From Clostridium sp. CAG:632 (lineage in GTDB: Bacteria > Bacillota > Clostridia > Lachnospirales > Lachnospiraceae): a stretch of DNA of 27,392 nucleotides. The stretch spans positions 16,873 to 44,264 of the forward strand of contig HF991366.1 in assembly GCA_000431515.1 (NCBI GenBank), written 5' to 3'. The position numbers and the translations under genes are program-made. The notes beneath the pieces are model-generated. The model ran no database searches. It was not told where the DNA came from and saw only the letters and a list, made by a program, of their open reading frames with translations. Below, one piece after another: positions 15,438 through 24,073 of this stretch (position 1 is the first letter of the stretch; every line of letters starts with the position of its first letter).

Positions 15438-15466
15438 ATTGTATCACTCTTTTAACCACCTGTAAA
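15438..15466 (-). promoter_or_regulatory. Promoter of yebC
   Basis: Minus-strand TTTACA (15466-15461), a 17-nt spacer and TACAAT (15443-15438), about 70 nt before the yebC start and after the stop of the AEC permease gene. Confidence 0.68.
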
Positions 15467-15511
15467 GATTCTGTCCGGAATGTAACTCTTCCGACTATAG
15501 AATCGATTTCG

Positions 15512-16441
15512 TCATATTTTGGTAATCAGCCACCCGATCACCGGAATGGTGACAACCGACAGTGCCGTTGATATAAATACTCCGACTGAAGCCAGTCTGA
15601 CATTCCCCTTATACTGACTGCTTAACATAACTGCCAGCGAGGCTACCGGCATTGCTGCCGTCATCGTTGCAACTCCGATCAGCAGACTGTCTGTTGTTAT
15701 CAGTTTTATCAGAAAATATGTAATCATCGGAAGTACGATCAGACGCAGGAAGCTCATCCAATAGATCCGCCCCTCCCGGAATACTTCCCTTAACGGAACC
15801 TCCGCCAATGACGCTCCAAGCACCAGCATAGACAGCGGAGTTGTTAACGTTCCCACAATATCCAGCGTCTGCTCCATTACCTGTGGAACATGAAGCCGGA
15901 CAGCAAATATCACCAGTGCCAGCACAGATGCTATGATTCCGGGACTCAACAGTTTCTTCGGATCAAAGCCGGATGTTTGCTCCGTTCCATCGGATATCAG
16001 AATAATTCCATATGAAAAAGCCAGCAGATTGAATGGCAGATTGAAGATGGCCGACAGAAAAATTGCTTTTGTGCCATATAATGCCTCCATGATTGGATAT
16101 CCCATAAATGCACAATTACTGAAAATTAGCATAAACTGATAGATGCCTCGCTGCTCCTTCGGCGTACGGCTGAGCCGGGTAAGCACCCACGCAAACCCGA
16201 TCATCACTGCGTAGAAACCCAGGCCGGCCAGAAAGAAATGAAACACCTCCGAAAGACTGCCCTTGTCCATGTTCTCGAACACAGACGCGAGAATCAGTGC
16301 CGGCAATGACACATGTACTACCAGTCCGGAAAGTTTTCCGTTTGTTTTGGAATCGATCATGCCTTTTTTAGCCAGTCCATATCCCAGGATCAAGAGCAGA
16401 AACAGCTCCACCATCGTGTTGACCACAACCATCATATCCAT
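15512..16441 (-). CDS. AEC (auxin efflux carrier) family permease
   Basis: Predicted secondary transporter of 309 aa with about ten membrane segments in two halves, typical of the AEC family, whose bacterial members export or import organic acids such as malate. It starts MVVVNTMVELFLLLILGYGLAKKG and contains SLPALILASVF, SNCAFMGYPIMEALYG and, in the second half, TTPLSMLVLGASLAEVPL and TAAMPVASLAVMLSSQY, recurring motifs of this family. The ATG shares its A with the stop codon of the CorC-type gene (TAATG), so translation is coupled to it. The substrate cannot be deduced from sequence or from the neighbours. Confidence 0.88.
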   Translation of the reverse strand: MDMMVVVNTMVELFLLLILGYGLAKKGMIDSKTNGKLSGLVVHVSLPALILASVFENMDKGSLSEVFHFFLAGLGFYAVMIGFAWVLTRLSRTPKEQRGIYQFMLIFSNCAFMGYPIMEALYGTKAIFLSAIFNLPFNLLAFSYGIILISDGTEQTSGFDPKKLLSPGIIASVLALVIFAVRLHVPQVMEQTLDIVGTLTTPLSMLVLGASLAEVPLREVFREGRIYWMSFLRLIVLPMITYFLIKLITTDSLLIGVATMTAAMPVASLAVMLSSQYKGNVRLASVGVFISTALSVVTIPVIGWLITKI

Positions 16442-17292
16442 TATTTTTCTTTATCCTTTGTATCCTCTTTTATTTTGGTCACTTTTACCTGGACGATCAT
16501 CTTGTCATGGATATCAATCGGTTGGAATGAATATCCCTGATATATAATATTGATTTCTTCATCTTCCAACGGAAGTCTTCCAAGCTCATACAGCAGAAAA
16601 CCATTCAGCGTCTCTATATCCTCATCCGGAAATTCTATATTCAGCAGATCAGCTATTTCATCCAGCCTTGCCATTCCCCGCATCAGATAAGCATCCTCCT
16701 GACCAAGCTTAATGATATCATGCTCCTCTTCATCATATTCGTCTAGAATATTTCCGACAATCACTTCCAGAATGTCCTCCATTGCCACGATGCCTTCTGT
16801 CTGTCCATATTCATCTACAACAATGGCCATATGTATCTTCTTCGTCTGCATATCCTTAAACAGCTTACTGATCCGCTGCGTAGGATGCACAAAAAACGGT
16901 TCTCTGGCAATCTCCGTCAGACTTGTCTCTTTATCCTTTATGTAATAACGCATGGCGTCCTTTAAATGCAGGACTCCGATAATATTGTCCAGATCTTCCT
17001 CATAGAGAGGATATCTGGAAAATCCATTTTCAAGCATAATATTCATAGCTTCTTCCAGACTCAGGGCTGCGTCAATCCCCTCTACTTTCTGTCTGGAACT
17101 CATAACATCCCTGGCTTCCTTATCGCCAAATTCGAAGATATTATTGATCATTTCCGCTTCATCTTCCAGAATCACACCCTGTTCGTGTCCTTCCGTTACC
17201 ATGGATCGGATTTCATCTTCTACCTGTTCTTCATAATTGGTTTTGTTACGGAATATCTTCCGAAACAAGCGACTGGGACCATTTTGGCTCAT
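16441..17292 (-). CDS. CorC/HlyC-type CBS domain protein without a membrane domain
   Basis: A 283-aa protein made of a short basic N-terminus, a linker typical of CNNM/CorC proteins (DEAEMINNIFEFGDKEARDVM), two CBS domains at about residues 60-180 and a C-terminal CorC_HlyC transporter-associated domain (LMRGMARLDEIADLLNIEFPD and GFLLYELGRLP). The DUF21 membrane domain present in many relatives is absent, as in the soluble CorC/HlyC form. CBS pairs bind adenine nucleotides in this family, often with a link to Mg2+ homeostasis; the annotation 'hemolysin' for such proteins is historical. AAAGGAG lies 9 nt before the ATG. It overlaps the AEC permease gene by one base. Confidence 0.9.
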   Translation of the reverse strand: MSQNGPSRLFRKIFRNKTNYEEQVEDEIRSMVTEGHEQGVILEDEAEMINNIFEFGDKEARDVMSSRQKVEGIDAALSLEEAMNIMLENGFSRYPLYEEDLDNIIGVLHLKDAMRYYIKDKETSLTEIAREPFFVHPTQRISKLFKDMQTKKIHMAIVVDEYGQTEGIVAMEDILEVIVGNILDEYDEEEHDIIKLGQEDAYLMRGMARLDEIADLLNIEFPDEDIETLNGFLLYELGRLPLEDEEINIIYQGYSFQPIDIHDKMIVQVKVTKIKEDTKDKEK

Positions 17293-17340
17293 CTATATGT
17301 TCTCCTTTCACACAAGCTCCTAATAAATATTATCATTATC

Positions 17341-17370
17341 AAAATATCACGTTTTTCCTTATTCCGTCAA
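17341..17370 (-). promoter_or_regulatory. Possible promoter before the CorC-type gene
   Basis: Minus-strand TTGACG (17370-17365) and TATTTT (17346-17341) with an 18-nt spacer, in the 82-bp AT-rich gap between mazF and the CorC-type gene. No terminator is visible there, so read-through from mazF is also possible. Confidence 0.42.
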
Positions 17371-17374
17371 TTCC

Positions 17375-17719
17375 CTATGTAAGTTCCAGACTGATCATAA
17401 GGGCATCATCCACCTGCTGCATGATTTCATCATCCAGATGACAGACCTTCTCACGCAGTCTTTTTTTATCAATTGTACGAATCTGTTCCAATAGTATGAT
17501 CGAATCCTTAATAATCTCACACCGCCGGCAATCCAGCTCAATATGTGTCGGAAGCTTTGCTTTCGTCATCTTACTTGTAATAGCCGCAACGATCACCGTA
17601 GAGCTGTGACGGTTGCCTGCCTCATTCTGTATTACCAGTACCGGTCTTACGCCCCCTTGTTCCGAACCTATGACCGGCCGCAAATCTGCATAATAAATAT
17701 CTCCACGTTTAATAATCAT
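17375..17719 (-). CDS. mazF: MazF/EndoA-type mRNA interferase
   Basis: A 114-aa PemK/MazF toxin-like endoribonuclease, close in length and motifs to Bacillus EndoA (NdoA), which cuts mRNA at specific short sites. The start MIIKRGDIYYADLRPVIGSEQGG is typical. The conserved Arg in VRPVLVIQNEAGN and the Thr in VIVAAITSK, which serve in catalysis in Bacillus MazF, are both present. GGAG lies 8 nt before the ATG. In Bacillus the antitoxin gene lies between alr and ndoA; here the gap from alr is only 74 bp and no antitoxin frame exists on either side. It follows alr, so linkage to alr is kept although the partner is missing. Confidence 0.93.
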   Translation of the reverse strand: MIIKRGDIYYADLRPVIGSEQGGVRPVLVIQNEAGNRHSSTVIVAAITSKMTKAKLPTHIELDCRRCEIIKDSIILLEQIRTIDKKRLREKVCHLDDEIMQQVDDALMISLELT

Positions 17720-17793
17720 GTTTCACACTCCAGACTTTCTTTACTGATTAGAGTATTTCCAAAGTTATCCGGAGTATACACCGTTTTCATTTC

Positions 17794-18990
17794 TTAATTA
17801 TTCCATACATTCTCATTCCACTGATATGGAGTCTCTGCCAGATAATCCAGCACACCTGCCCGCTGTCCGTTTAATGTATAAATACGTGGAATTCTTCTGG
17901 TCATACCACATACAAACTCATAATTAAAGCTTGCACTTGCGTCTGCGATTTCCTCGACCGGAATCATTTCTTTTCCGTCTCTGCCAAACAGAGTGACCAC
18001 ATCTTCCACTTCTACACCCGGAATATCCGTTACATCGACCATAAACTGATCCATGCAGATTCTTCCGATGATCGGTGCTGACTTACCATGGATCAAGACT
18101 CTACCCTGATTGGACAGGGCCCGTTTATAACCATCTGCATATCCGACCGGGACTGTTGCTACCCGCGTTTCCTTCGATGTTACATACGTCCATCCGTATC
18201 CGATTCCCGTACCGGCCGGTACGGTTTTCAGATATGTGATCTTGCTGCGAAGTGACATTGCCGGAATCAAGGCCGCACTTTCTTTTTCTACTTCCTCTGA
18301 CGGATATAATCCATAAGTACTGATACCGGAACGGACCATATCCAGTCCCAGATCTCCGCATTCCATGATTGCCGCACTGTTTGCCGCATGCCGGATAGGG
18401 AACCGGACACCTTCTGATTCCAGAGCGCCAAGTATATACCGGAACTGATTTAACTGGTATTCAAACGCATCCTTATTTCTCTCATCCGCCTTTGCAAAAT
18501 GCGTAAATATACCCTCCAGTTCAATGCCGGGAAGCTCTGCTATCTTCTTAATATCTTCGATCGACTCATGAGTACATGAGAATCCGATCCGGCTCATACC
18601 GGTATCTATTTTAATATGTACCTTTGCCTTCCGGCCCATACGCATCGCAGTCTCCGACAATCGGCAGGCATCCTTCAGGCTGAAAATATTAATTGTTATC
18701 TGATTCTCTATCAGCTCCTCAAACTCCTCCGGCATGCAGGCTCCAAGTACCAGGATCGGCGTCCGGATTCCATATCTTCTAAGCTCCGCTCCTTCTGCCA
18801 GATGAGCTACCGCATAATAATCTGCCAGGTCCTCCAAAGCCTTTGCTACCGCAACCGCTCCATGTCCGTATGCATCCGCTTTTATGACTGCCAGCAATAG
18901 TGTATCCGGCCGGATATGCTGCCTCATTTCCATTATATTATGCCGAATGGCATCTAAGTCCACTTCTGCCTGTACATTATACCATTTCAT
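17794..18990 (-). CDS. alr: Alanine racemase
   Basis: PLP-dependent enzyme interconverting L- and D-alanine, supplying D-Ala for the peptidoglycan stem. The 398-aa protein has the PLP lysine in AVIKADAYGHG (Lys37), KVHIKIDTGMSRIGF, SGISTYGLYP, GIGYGWTYVTS (with the probable catalytic Tyr) and VPVGYADGYKRALSNQG. Length is normal. GGAG lies 7 nt before the ATG. The first codons overlap the end of nnr by 14 bp, so the two are transcribed together and probably translationally coupled. mazF follows, an order seen in many Firmicutes. Confidence 0.97.
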   Translation of the reverse strand: MKWYNVQAEVDLDAIRHNIMEMRQHIRPDTLLLAVIKADAYGHGAVAVAKALEDLADYYAVAHLAEGAELRRYGIRTPILVLGACMPEEFEELIENQITINIFSLKDACRLSETAMRMGRKAKVHIKIDTGMSRIGFSCTHESIEDIKKIAELPGIELEGIFTHFAKADERNKDAFEYQLNQFRYILGALESEGVRFPIRHAANSAAIMECGDLGLDMVRSGISTYGLYPSEEVEKESAALIPAMSLRSKITYLKTVPAGTGIGYGWTYVTSKETRVATVPVGYADGYKRALSNQGRVLIHGKSAPIIGRICMDQFMVDVTDIPGVEVEDVVTLFGRDGKEMIPVEEIADASASFNYEFVCGMTRRIPRIYTLNGQRAGVLDYLAETPYQWNENVWNN

Positions 18991-20569
18991 GATAATTCTC
19001 CTGCTTCCCTTCTATATGATGATGAATATCCCGTAATACGGACTCCAGTCCGCTGATAATATCGCCTGCCAGCATGGATGCGGCTCCCCGCAACTCCGAC
19101 GCCCGGTCCCCGGCCAGTCCATGGAGAAAGACTCCGCTCTTCGCTGCCTGTGAAAGTGTAAGTCCCTGCGCCACCAGTGCTGCGATCATTCCCGTCAGCA
19201 CATCCCCTGAACCGCCGGTCGCCATTCCGTCATTGCCGGACAGATTCATATATGAGGATTCCTCATCCGGTACCGCCACTACGGTGTGTGCATCCTTCAT
19301 GACACAGATCACCTGATTCTCCTGTGCAAACCGCCGGGCTTCTTCCCATGGACACTGCTTCAAGTCTCCGATCCTTCGGCCACTGATCCGTTCCATCTCC
19401 TTCATATGCGGTGTCAGGATCATTCCTGCGGATGCTGTTCTTTGTTCTCTCCACGCGGCATTTTCCGACAGGATCGTAATCGCATCTGCATCCAGAATCA
19501 CAGGACATTCCGCCTGCATGCCCCGGCTGACCAGTCTGTGCCCGGTCTCATCGGTACCAATGCCCGGTCCCAGCACCATGCAATCTGCCCATCCGGCTGC
19601 TTCCGTTATCATAGCTTCCGCTTCCTCTGCACTCTGATACACCTGAAGAAGTGCCTCCGGAAGCTTCTCCTGTATTGCTTCCCGGTTATTGATATGTGTG
19701 ACCACTTTCACCAGTCCGCATCCGGTCCGGTAGGCAGCCTCTGCACTTAGTAATGCCGCTCCGCATACCGTCTCGCTGCCTGCAACTATAGCCACCTTAC
19801 CGAATGTACCCTTATTGCCGCCTGACTTCCGTACCGGAAGCAGACATTTCAGTTCTTCCGATTCATATGCATAGCATGCAAAGGACTGCTTTTCAAAAAC
19901 AACTGCCGGGAATCCGATATCCGCAGTAATCACATCCCCACAATAGTCCGGTCCTTCATTCAAAAGCTGTCCGGTTTTCATGCAGCCGAATGTCACTGTC
20001 AGATCTGCCCGGAATGCCGTTCCATACAAATGTCCGGTCGTGCTGTCAATGCCCGACGGCATATCCACGGCACACTTCAATCCGCCAAGTGCATTCAGTG
20101 CCTCCAGCACTTCCTTCTGCGGTGACGCGATCTCCCGATGCAGCCCGACACCAAACAATGCGTCGACCACCACGTCATATCTTGAGTGTTTCCATTGTTC
20201 CATCTCTTCTGTTGTAATTCCTTCTTTTATATCTATATGAAGCTGTTGCAGAATATGTTTCTGTTGCTGATACTGTTCCGATTCCCGTTTTAAACCGCCC
20301 ACCTGATACACATCCACACTGCAGCCACGTTCGGACAACAGCCGTGCAATTGCCAGTCCGTCTCCACCGTTATTTCCGCCTTCCGTAACAACCAGAACCG
20401 TGGGTGCATAATGATAGCCAAACAGATCCAGTTCTTCCATATAATCCATCAATACCTGTACCACTGCCAATGCCGCCCGTTCCATCAGTACCATGGACGG
20501 AATTCCGATTTCATTGATCGTGCAGGCATCCACCGCCTGTATTTCTGTTCCTGTTGCAATTACTTTCAT
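18977..20569 (-). CDS. nnr: Bifunctional NAD(P)HX epimerase/dehydratase
   Basis: Repair enzyme for hydrated NADH and NADPH. The N-terminal YjeF_N (NnrE) domain epimerises NAD(P)HX: GGNNGGDG at residues 64-71, DALFGVGL from 136, PSGIDSTTG at 171-179. The C-terminal NnrD domain, a ribokinase-fold ADP/ATP-dependent dehydratase, starts near residue 240 (KGTFGKVAIVAGS) and contains VLGPGIG, DADAI, LTPHMKEMERI and NDGMATGGSGDVLTGMIAAL. The 530-aa length fits the fused form. AAGGAG lies 10 nt before the ATG. It is first in a run nnr-alr-mazF; the often-linked acpS gene is not present. A strong promoter with a palindrome over its -10 box lies just upstream. Confidence 0.95.
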   Translation of the reverse strand: MKVIATGTEIQAVDACTINEIGIPSMVLMERAALAVVQVLMDYMEELDLFGYHYAPTVLVVTEGGNNGGDGLAIARLLSERGCSVDVYQVGGLKRESEQYQQQKHILQQLHIDIKEGITTEEMEQWKHSRYDVVVDALFGVGLHREIASPQKEVLEALNALGGLKCAVDMPSGIDSTTGHLYGTAFRADLTVTFGCMKTGQLLNEGPDYCGDVITADIGFPAVVFEKQSFACYAYESEELKCLLPVRKSGGNKGTFGKVAIVAGSETVCGAALLSAEAAYRTGCGLVKVVTHINNREAIQEKLPEALLQVYQSAEEAEAMITEAAGWADCMVLGPGIGTDETGHRLVSRGMQAECPVILDADAITILSENAAWREQRTASAGMILTPHMKEMERISGRRIGDLKQCPWEEARRFAQENQVICVMKDAHTVVAVPDEESSYMNLSGNDGMATGGSGDVLTGMIAALVAQGLTLSQAAKSGVFLHGLAGDRASELRGAASMLAGDIISGLESVLRDIHHHIEGKQENYHEMV

Positions 20570-20592
20570 GATTTCAGTCTCCTTTTCTCCTC

Positions 20593-20608
20593 ATCATAAG
20601 CTTATGAT
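20593..20608. promoter_or_regulatory. Perfect 16-bp palindrome over the nnr -10 box (candidate operator)
   Basis: ATCATAAGCTTATGAT equals its own reverse complement and covers the whole -10 hexamer and part of the spacer of the nnr promoter. A dimeric repressor bound here would block RNA polymerase. No regulator gene is adjacent, so the binding protein is unknown. Confidence 0.45.
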
Positions 20609-20621
20609 ATGGATTTGTCAA
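20593..20621 (-). promoter_or_regulatory. Promoter of nnr-alr-mazF
   Basis: Minus-strand TTGACA (20621-20616), 17-nt spacer, TATGAT (20598-20593). This is one of the two best promoters in the window. It is back to back with the plus-strand promoter of the ABC-F gene. Confidence 0.82.
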
Positions 20622-20636
20622 ACCCCTGCTTTTCCC

Positions 20637-20666
20637 TTGTATCTCCACATCTTTCTATGATATAAT
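20637..20666 (+). promoter_or_regulatory. Extended -10 promoter of the ABC-F gene
   Basis: TTGTAT (20637-20642), an 18-nt spacer and TGATATAAT, whose TATAAT is at 20661-20666. It precedes the ABC-F start codon by about 38 nt and diverges from the nnr promoter. Confidence 0.65.
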
Positions 20667-20704
20667 TGTGAAATATATGAGTTAAAAGATTGGAGGAAAC
20701 ATCC

Positions 20705-22639
20705 ATGATTCTGGCATGCCAGTCAGTTTCCAAGTCATTTGGAGTAAAGGAAGTATTAAAAAACATTCAATTTCACATAGAAGATCACGAAAAAGCAGCA
20801 CTTGTCGGCATCAACGGTGCCGGAAAATCAACCTTACTTAAGATCATTATAGGGGAAGAATCCGCTGATTCCGGTCAGGTAACACTCGGTAAAGACAAGA
20901 CCATCGGTTATCTGGCTCAGCAGCAGGAGCATTCCTATCAGCATACGATTTATGAAGAAATGCTTTCCGTAAAGCAGCATATCATCGAACTGGATCAGCA
21001 GATCCGTGATACGGAAGCTGCCATGAAACATGCGGAAGGTGACGAACTCGCCAAACTACTGGACACCTATACCCGTCTGAACCACGAGTTCGAGCAGTCC
21101 AACGGCTATGCCTACAAGAGTGAGATCAACGGTGTATTAAAAGGACTGGGCTTTCAGGAATCCGATTATAATACCAGAATCTCTACCCTTTCCGGCGGTC
21201 AGAAGACCCGTGTGGCTCTTGGCCGTCTACTCTTAAGTCATCCGGATATTATATTACTGGATGAGCCGACCAACCATCTGGATATGGACTCCATCTCCTG
21301 GCTGGAAACCTATCTGACCAATTATGACGGAGCAGTGCTGATCGTATCCCATGACCGTTATTTTCTGGACCGCATTGTTACCAAGGTCATTGAACTGGAA
21401 TTCGGCACCAGCCGTGTCTATAATGGGAACTACAGCTATTATGCTTCCAGACGGGAAGAGATCCGTGCCAGTGAGATGAAAGCCTATTTAAACCAGCAGG
21501 CAGAGATCAAGCACCAGGAAGAAGTCATCACCAAGCTGAAGTCCTTTAACCGTGAGAAATCCATCAAGCGTGCAGAAAGCCGGGAAAAGATGCTCAGTCA
21601 CATTCAGGTGCTGGATAAACCACAGGAGATTCGGGATGCCATGCGCATTCGATTAGAACCGGAGGTTGAAAGCGGAAATGACGTTCTGCTGATCGAGCAT
21701 TTGTCTAAATCCTTTGGCAGTCATTGTCTGTTTGAGGATCTGTCCATGGATATTAAGCGCGGAGAACGGGTAGCCCTGATTGGAAACAACGGAACCGGTA
21801 AAACTACTATATTAAAGATCATCAATAAATATCTCCCGAAGGATGCCGGACGAATCGTCCTCGGTTCCCGGGTAAAGATCGGATATTATGATCAGGAGCA
21901 TCAGGTCCTTTCTCCTGAAAAGACAATCTTTCAGGAAATCTCCGATGCTTACCCTGCATTGACCAATACACGGATCCGAACCGTGCTTGCCGCCTTCCTT
22001 TTCACGGGAGATGATGTATTTAAACAGATCCATGACTTAAGCGGCGGTGAACGCGGACGGGTATCCTTAGCCAAGCTGATGCTCTCCTCTGCGAATCTGC
22101 TGATACTTGATGAGCCGACGAACCATCTGGATATCACATCCAAAGAGATTCTGGAATCAGCACTCTGCAGCTATACCGGAACTGTCCTTTATGTGTCGCA
22201 TGACCGGTATTTCATTAACAAAACCGCTACCAGAATTCTGGATCTGACCGACCGGCATTTGAATGAATATAAGGGAAATTATGACTACTATCTGGAGAAA
22301 AAGGAGCTGGTGGAACGCCTGTATCAGGAGAGTCTCAACGGAAACTCTGCCGGATCTGCACCGTCTGCTCCGATACCGGATACAGCTTCCGAATCAAAGC
22401 TGGACTGGAAAGCCCAAAAGGAGGAGCAGGCCCGGATCCGCAAACGGGAAAATGATCTGAAAAAGCTGGAGGATAAGATTGAAAAACTGGAAACCCGCTG
22501 TCAGGAGCTGACAGATGAAATGTGCCTGCCGGAGGTTGCCGTTAATGCCGCCCGGTGCATGGAGCTTGCAAAAGAAAAAGAAGAAACAGAAGCCGCTCTG
22601 GAATCTTTATATGAAGAGTGGGAAACTTATGCTGATTAA
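20705..22639 (+). CDS. ABC-F family ATPase
   Basis: Soluble tandem-ATPase protein of 644 aa that acts on ribosomes, not in transport; relatives relieve stalled translation or protect against antibiotics. The first ABC domain has Walker A GINGAGKST (35-43), signature LSGGQKTR and Walker B ILLDEPTNHLD. A linker rich in Lys/Glu (about residues 250-320) leads to the second domain with GNNGTGKTT, LSGGERGR and LLILDEPTNHLD. The C-terminal region is a charged coiled coil, a plan and length like Bacillus YdiF. I chose ATG 20705, 8 nt after GGAGG (20692-20696), over the TTG at 20690 that overlaps that site. No leader peptide or attenuator of the kind seen for resistance-type ABC-F genes is evident in the short leader, so a housekeeping role is more likely. 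Confidence 0.93.
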   Translation: MILACQSVSKSFGVKEVLKNIQFHIEDHEKAALVGINGAGKSTLLKIIIGEESADSGQVTLGKDKTIGYLAQQQEHSYQHTIYEEMLSVKQHIIELDQQIRDTEAAMKHAEGDELAKLLDTYTRLNHEFEQSNGYAYKSEINGVLKGLGFQESDYNTRISTLSGGQKTRVALGRLLLSHPDIILLDEPTNHLDMDSISWLETYLTNYDGAVLIVSHDRYFLDRIVTKVIELEFGTSRVYNGNYSYYASRREEIRASEMKAYLNQQAEIKHQEEVITKLKSFNREKSIKRAESREKMLSHIQVLDKPQEIRDAMRIRLEPEVESGNDVLLIEHLSKSFGSHCLFEDLSMDIKRGERVALIGNNGTGKTTILKIINKYLPKDAGRIVLGSRVKIGYYDQEHQVLSPEKTIFQEISDAYPALTNTRIRTVLAAFLFTGDDVFKQIHDLSGGERGRVSLAKLMLSSANLLILDEPTNHLDITSKEILESALCSYTGTVLYVSHDRYFINKTATRILDLTDRHLNEYKGNYDYYLEKKELVERLYQESLNGNSAGSAPSAPIPDTASESKLDWKAQKEEQARIRKRENDLKKLEDKIEKLETRCQELTDEMCLPEVAVNAARCMELAKEKEETEAALESLYEEWETYAD

Positions 22640-22660
22640 TCAGTATATCGGAGGTTTATT

Positions 22661-23932
22661 ATGAATTTTGGAAATCAATTAAACAAACATAAAAATCTGG
22701 TTTTTTTATGCATCCTTGCAGTCGCAATCCTGAGCCTTTTTATTATTTTTGCCAATCTCTACACAAAAGATCTGTCAGGGCATCAGGCTAATATTATCTT
22801 TAATAAGGGGGACGATTTTTTTGCCGACTATTTTAATGTCACCTACTATTCCAAGGATTTAGACCCATATCACTCCACGTATAACGGTGCCGCAGAAAAA
22901 GCCTACTTCCCTCTTACCTATGTTATTTTCCACTGGTTCAGCCAGTTCATTGATTATGACTCTCTGGAGGTGCCAACTCCGACGGCTCATATGCAGATCC
23001 TGTCTGCTATATTGATCATGTCCGGATTCTGTCTGATTCTTTTTCTGGCTTTAGAACAGTTATCTGATTTGAAACGGGGATATCGCTATCTATTACTCCT
23101 GTGTTTTGCATTATCCGGTATCTTCCTATTTTCATTTGAACGCGGAAATTCTATTCTGATTGCTGCCGGATGCATGGTTATCTTTCTCGCCACATATACA
23201 TCTAAGAATCCGGTTCTTCGCGAACTCGGTTATATCGCATTGGCACTGGCTGCCGCTCTGAAAGGTTATCCTGCAATTCTAGGCTTACTGCTGATCTATC
23301 GCAGGGAATACAAAGAAGCCATCCGGCTGCTGATTTACGGTCTTGGATTTGCATTTATTCCTTTTAAGTTTCTGCCGGGCGGATTTCATGAGAATCTGAA
23401 TATCTTCCGGGCGAATGTAAAGCTGAATTCAGAAGCCTATAGTTTCATATGCAATCCCAAGCTTGGACTTTACTATTTTCTTTCCTATGGATTATCCGAG
23501 CTTCCAAATGCGCAGAAAGCATTGGAAGCTTCCATGAAGACACCGATTTACATTATCTGCATCGTCAGTCTTCTGTTGAATGCTTTTCAGGACAGCACAT
23601 GGAAAAGGATAGCCCTGCTGATCTGTATCACCTTACTTGTTCCTACCAATTGTGGACTGTATTGTGCACTTTATCTGTTTCCTGTAATTGTCTTATTTTT
23701 CAATGAAGAAAAAAAATGGTATGAGTTCATTTATGTGGTCCTATTTGCCCTGATTCTGAATCCGTTACAATCTATTTCCAAGTTGAACGGTCAGAACATC
23801 GGGCTGCTGATTGTTAATCTGGCAATTGTGATCCTCTTCCTCATGCTATTTGCAGAGGCCACTTATAAAACTGTCCATTTCATTCATGAGCGGATTATCA
23901 AAAGGAAGCAGAACGTCATTTCTGAAGCCTGA
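22661..23932 (+). CDS. GT87-like polytopic membrane glycosyltransferase
   Basis: A 423-aa protein with about ten hydrophobic segments, the first at about residues 13-34. It resembles the DUF2029/GT87 family of polyprenyl-phosphate-sugar-dependent mannosyl- and arabinosyltransferase-like enzymes. The first extracytoplasmic loop holds acidic residues and an aromatic cluster (GDDFFADYFNVTYYSKDLDPY), then AYFPLTYVIFHWFS; a later LKGYPAILGLLLIYR is a common pattern in this family. Donor and acceptor cannot be predicted. GGAGG lies 6 nt before the ATG, and only 21 bp separate it from the ABC-F stop, so the two are probably one transcript ending at the terminator near 24.0 kb. It is richer in A and T than its neighbours. 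Confidence 0.72.
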   Translation: MNFGNQLNKHKNLVFLCILAVAILSLFIIFANLYTKDLSGHQANIIFNKGDDFFADYFNVTYYSKDLDPYHSTYNGAAEKAYFPLTYVIFHWFSQFIDYDSLEVPTPTAHMQILSAILIMSGFCLILFLALEQLSDLKRGYRYLLLLCFALSGIFLFSFERGNSILIAAGCMVIFLATYTSKNPVLRELGYIALALAAALKGYPAILGLLLIYRREYKEAIRLLIYGLGFAFIPFKFLPGGFHENLNIFRANVKLNSEAYSFICNPKLGLYYFLSYGLSELPNAQKALEASMKTPIYIICIVSLLLNAFQDSTWKRIALLICITLLVPTNCGLYCALYLFPVIVLFFNEEKKWYEFIYVVLFALILNPLQSISKLNGQNIGLLIVNLAIVILFLMLFAEATYKTVHFIHERIIKRKQNVISEA

Positions 23933-23973
23933 ATCATCGAAATATCCATGATTTAACAATCATCAATAACGGA

Positions 23974-24020
23974 TAAAAAACAAAACGCAGACTGATCGAT
24001 ACCAGCCTGCGTTTTGTTTA
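23974..24020. terminator. Bidirectional rho-independent terminator
   Basis: AAACAAAACGCAG (23978-23990) pairs perfectly with CTGCGTTTTGTTT (24007-24019), with an inner CTG/CAG. The A-tract on the left gives a T-tract for minus-strand transcripts; the plus strand has GTTTTGTTTAT. It closes both the ABC-F/GT87 unit and icd (54 nt after its stop). Confidence 0.85.
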
Positions 24021-24073
24021 TCCTCTCCTGTTATTACAACAGATTCTTCATTTATGCTTCTTATCTCAGATTC

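Noticed and set aside
17720..17793. A hidden antitoxin gene between alr and mazF
   Set aside because: Only 74 bp are available and no frame with a start and ribosome binding site fits; alr's own end is normal, so no fusion hides it.
19286..19750. 154-codon plus-strand frame opposite nnr
   Set aside because: Antisense shadow; the nnr frame has all expected motifs through this stretch.
20638..20704. Attenuator or leader peptide controlling the ABC-F gene
   Set aside because: The leader after the -10 box is under 40 nt, with no open frame or stem-loop that could act as an antibiotic-responsive attenuator.
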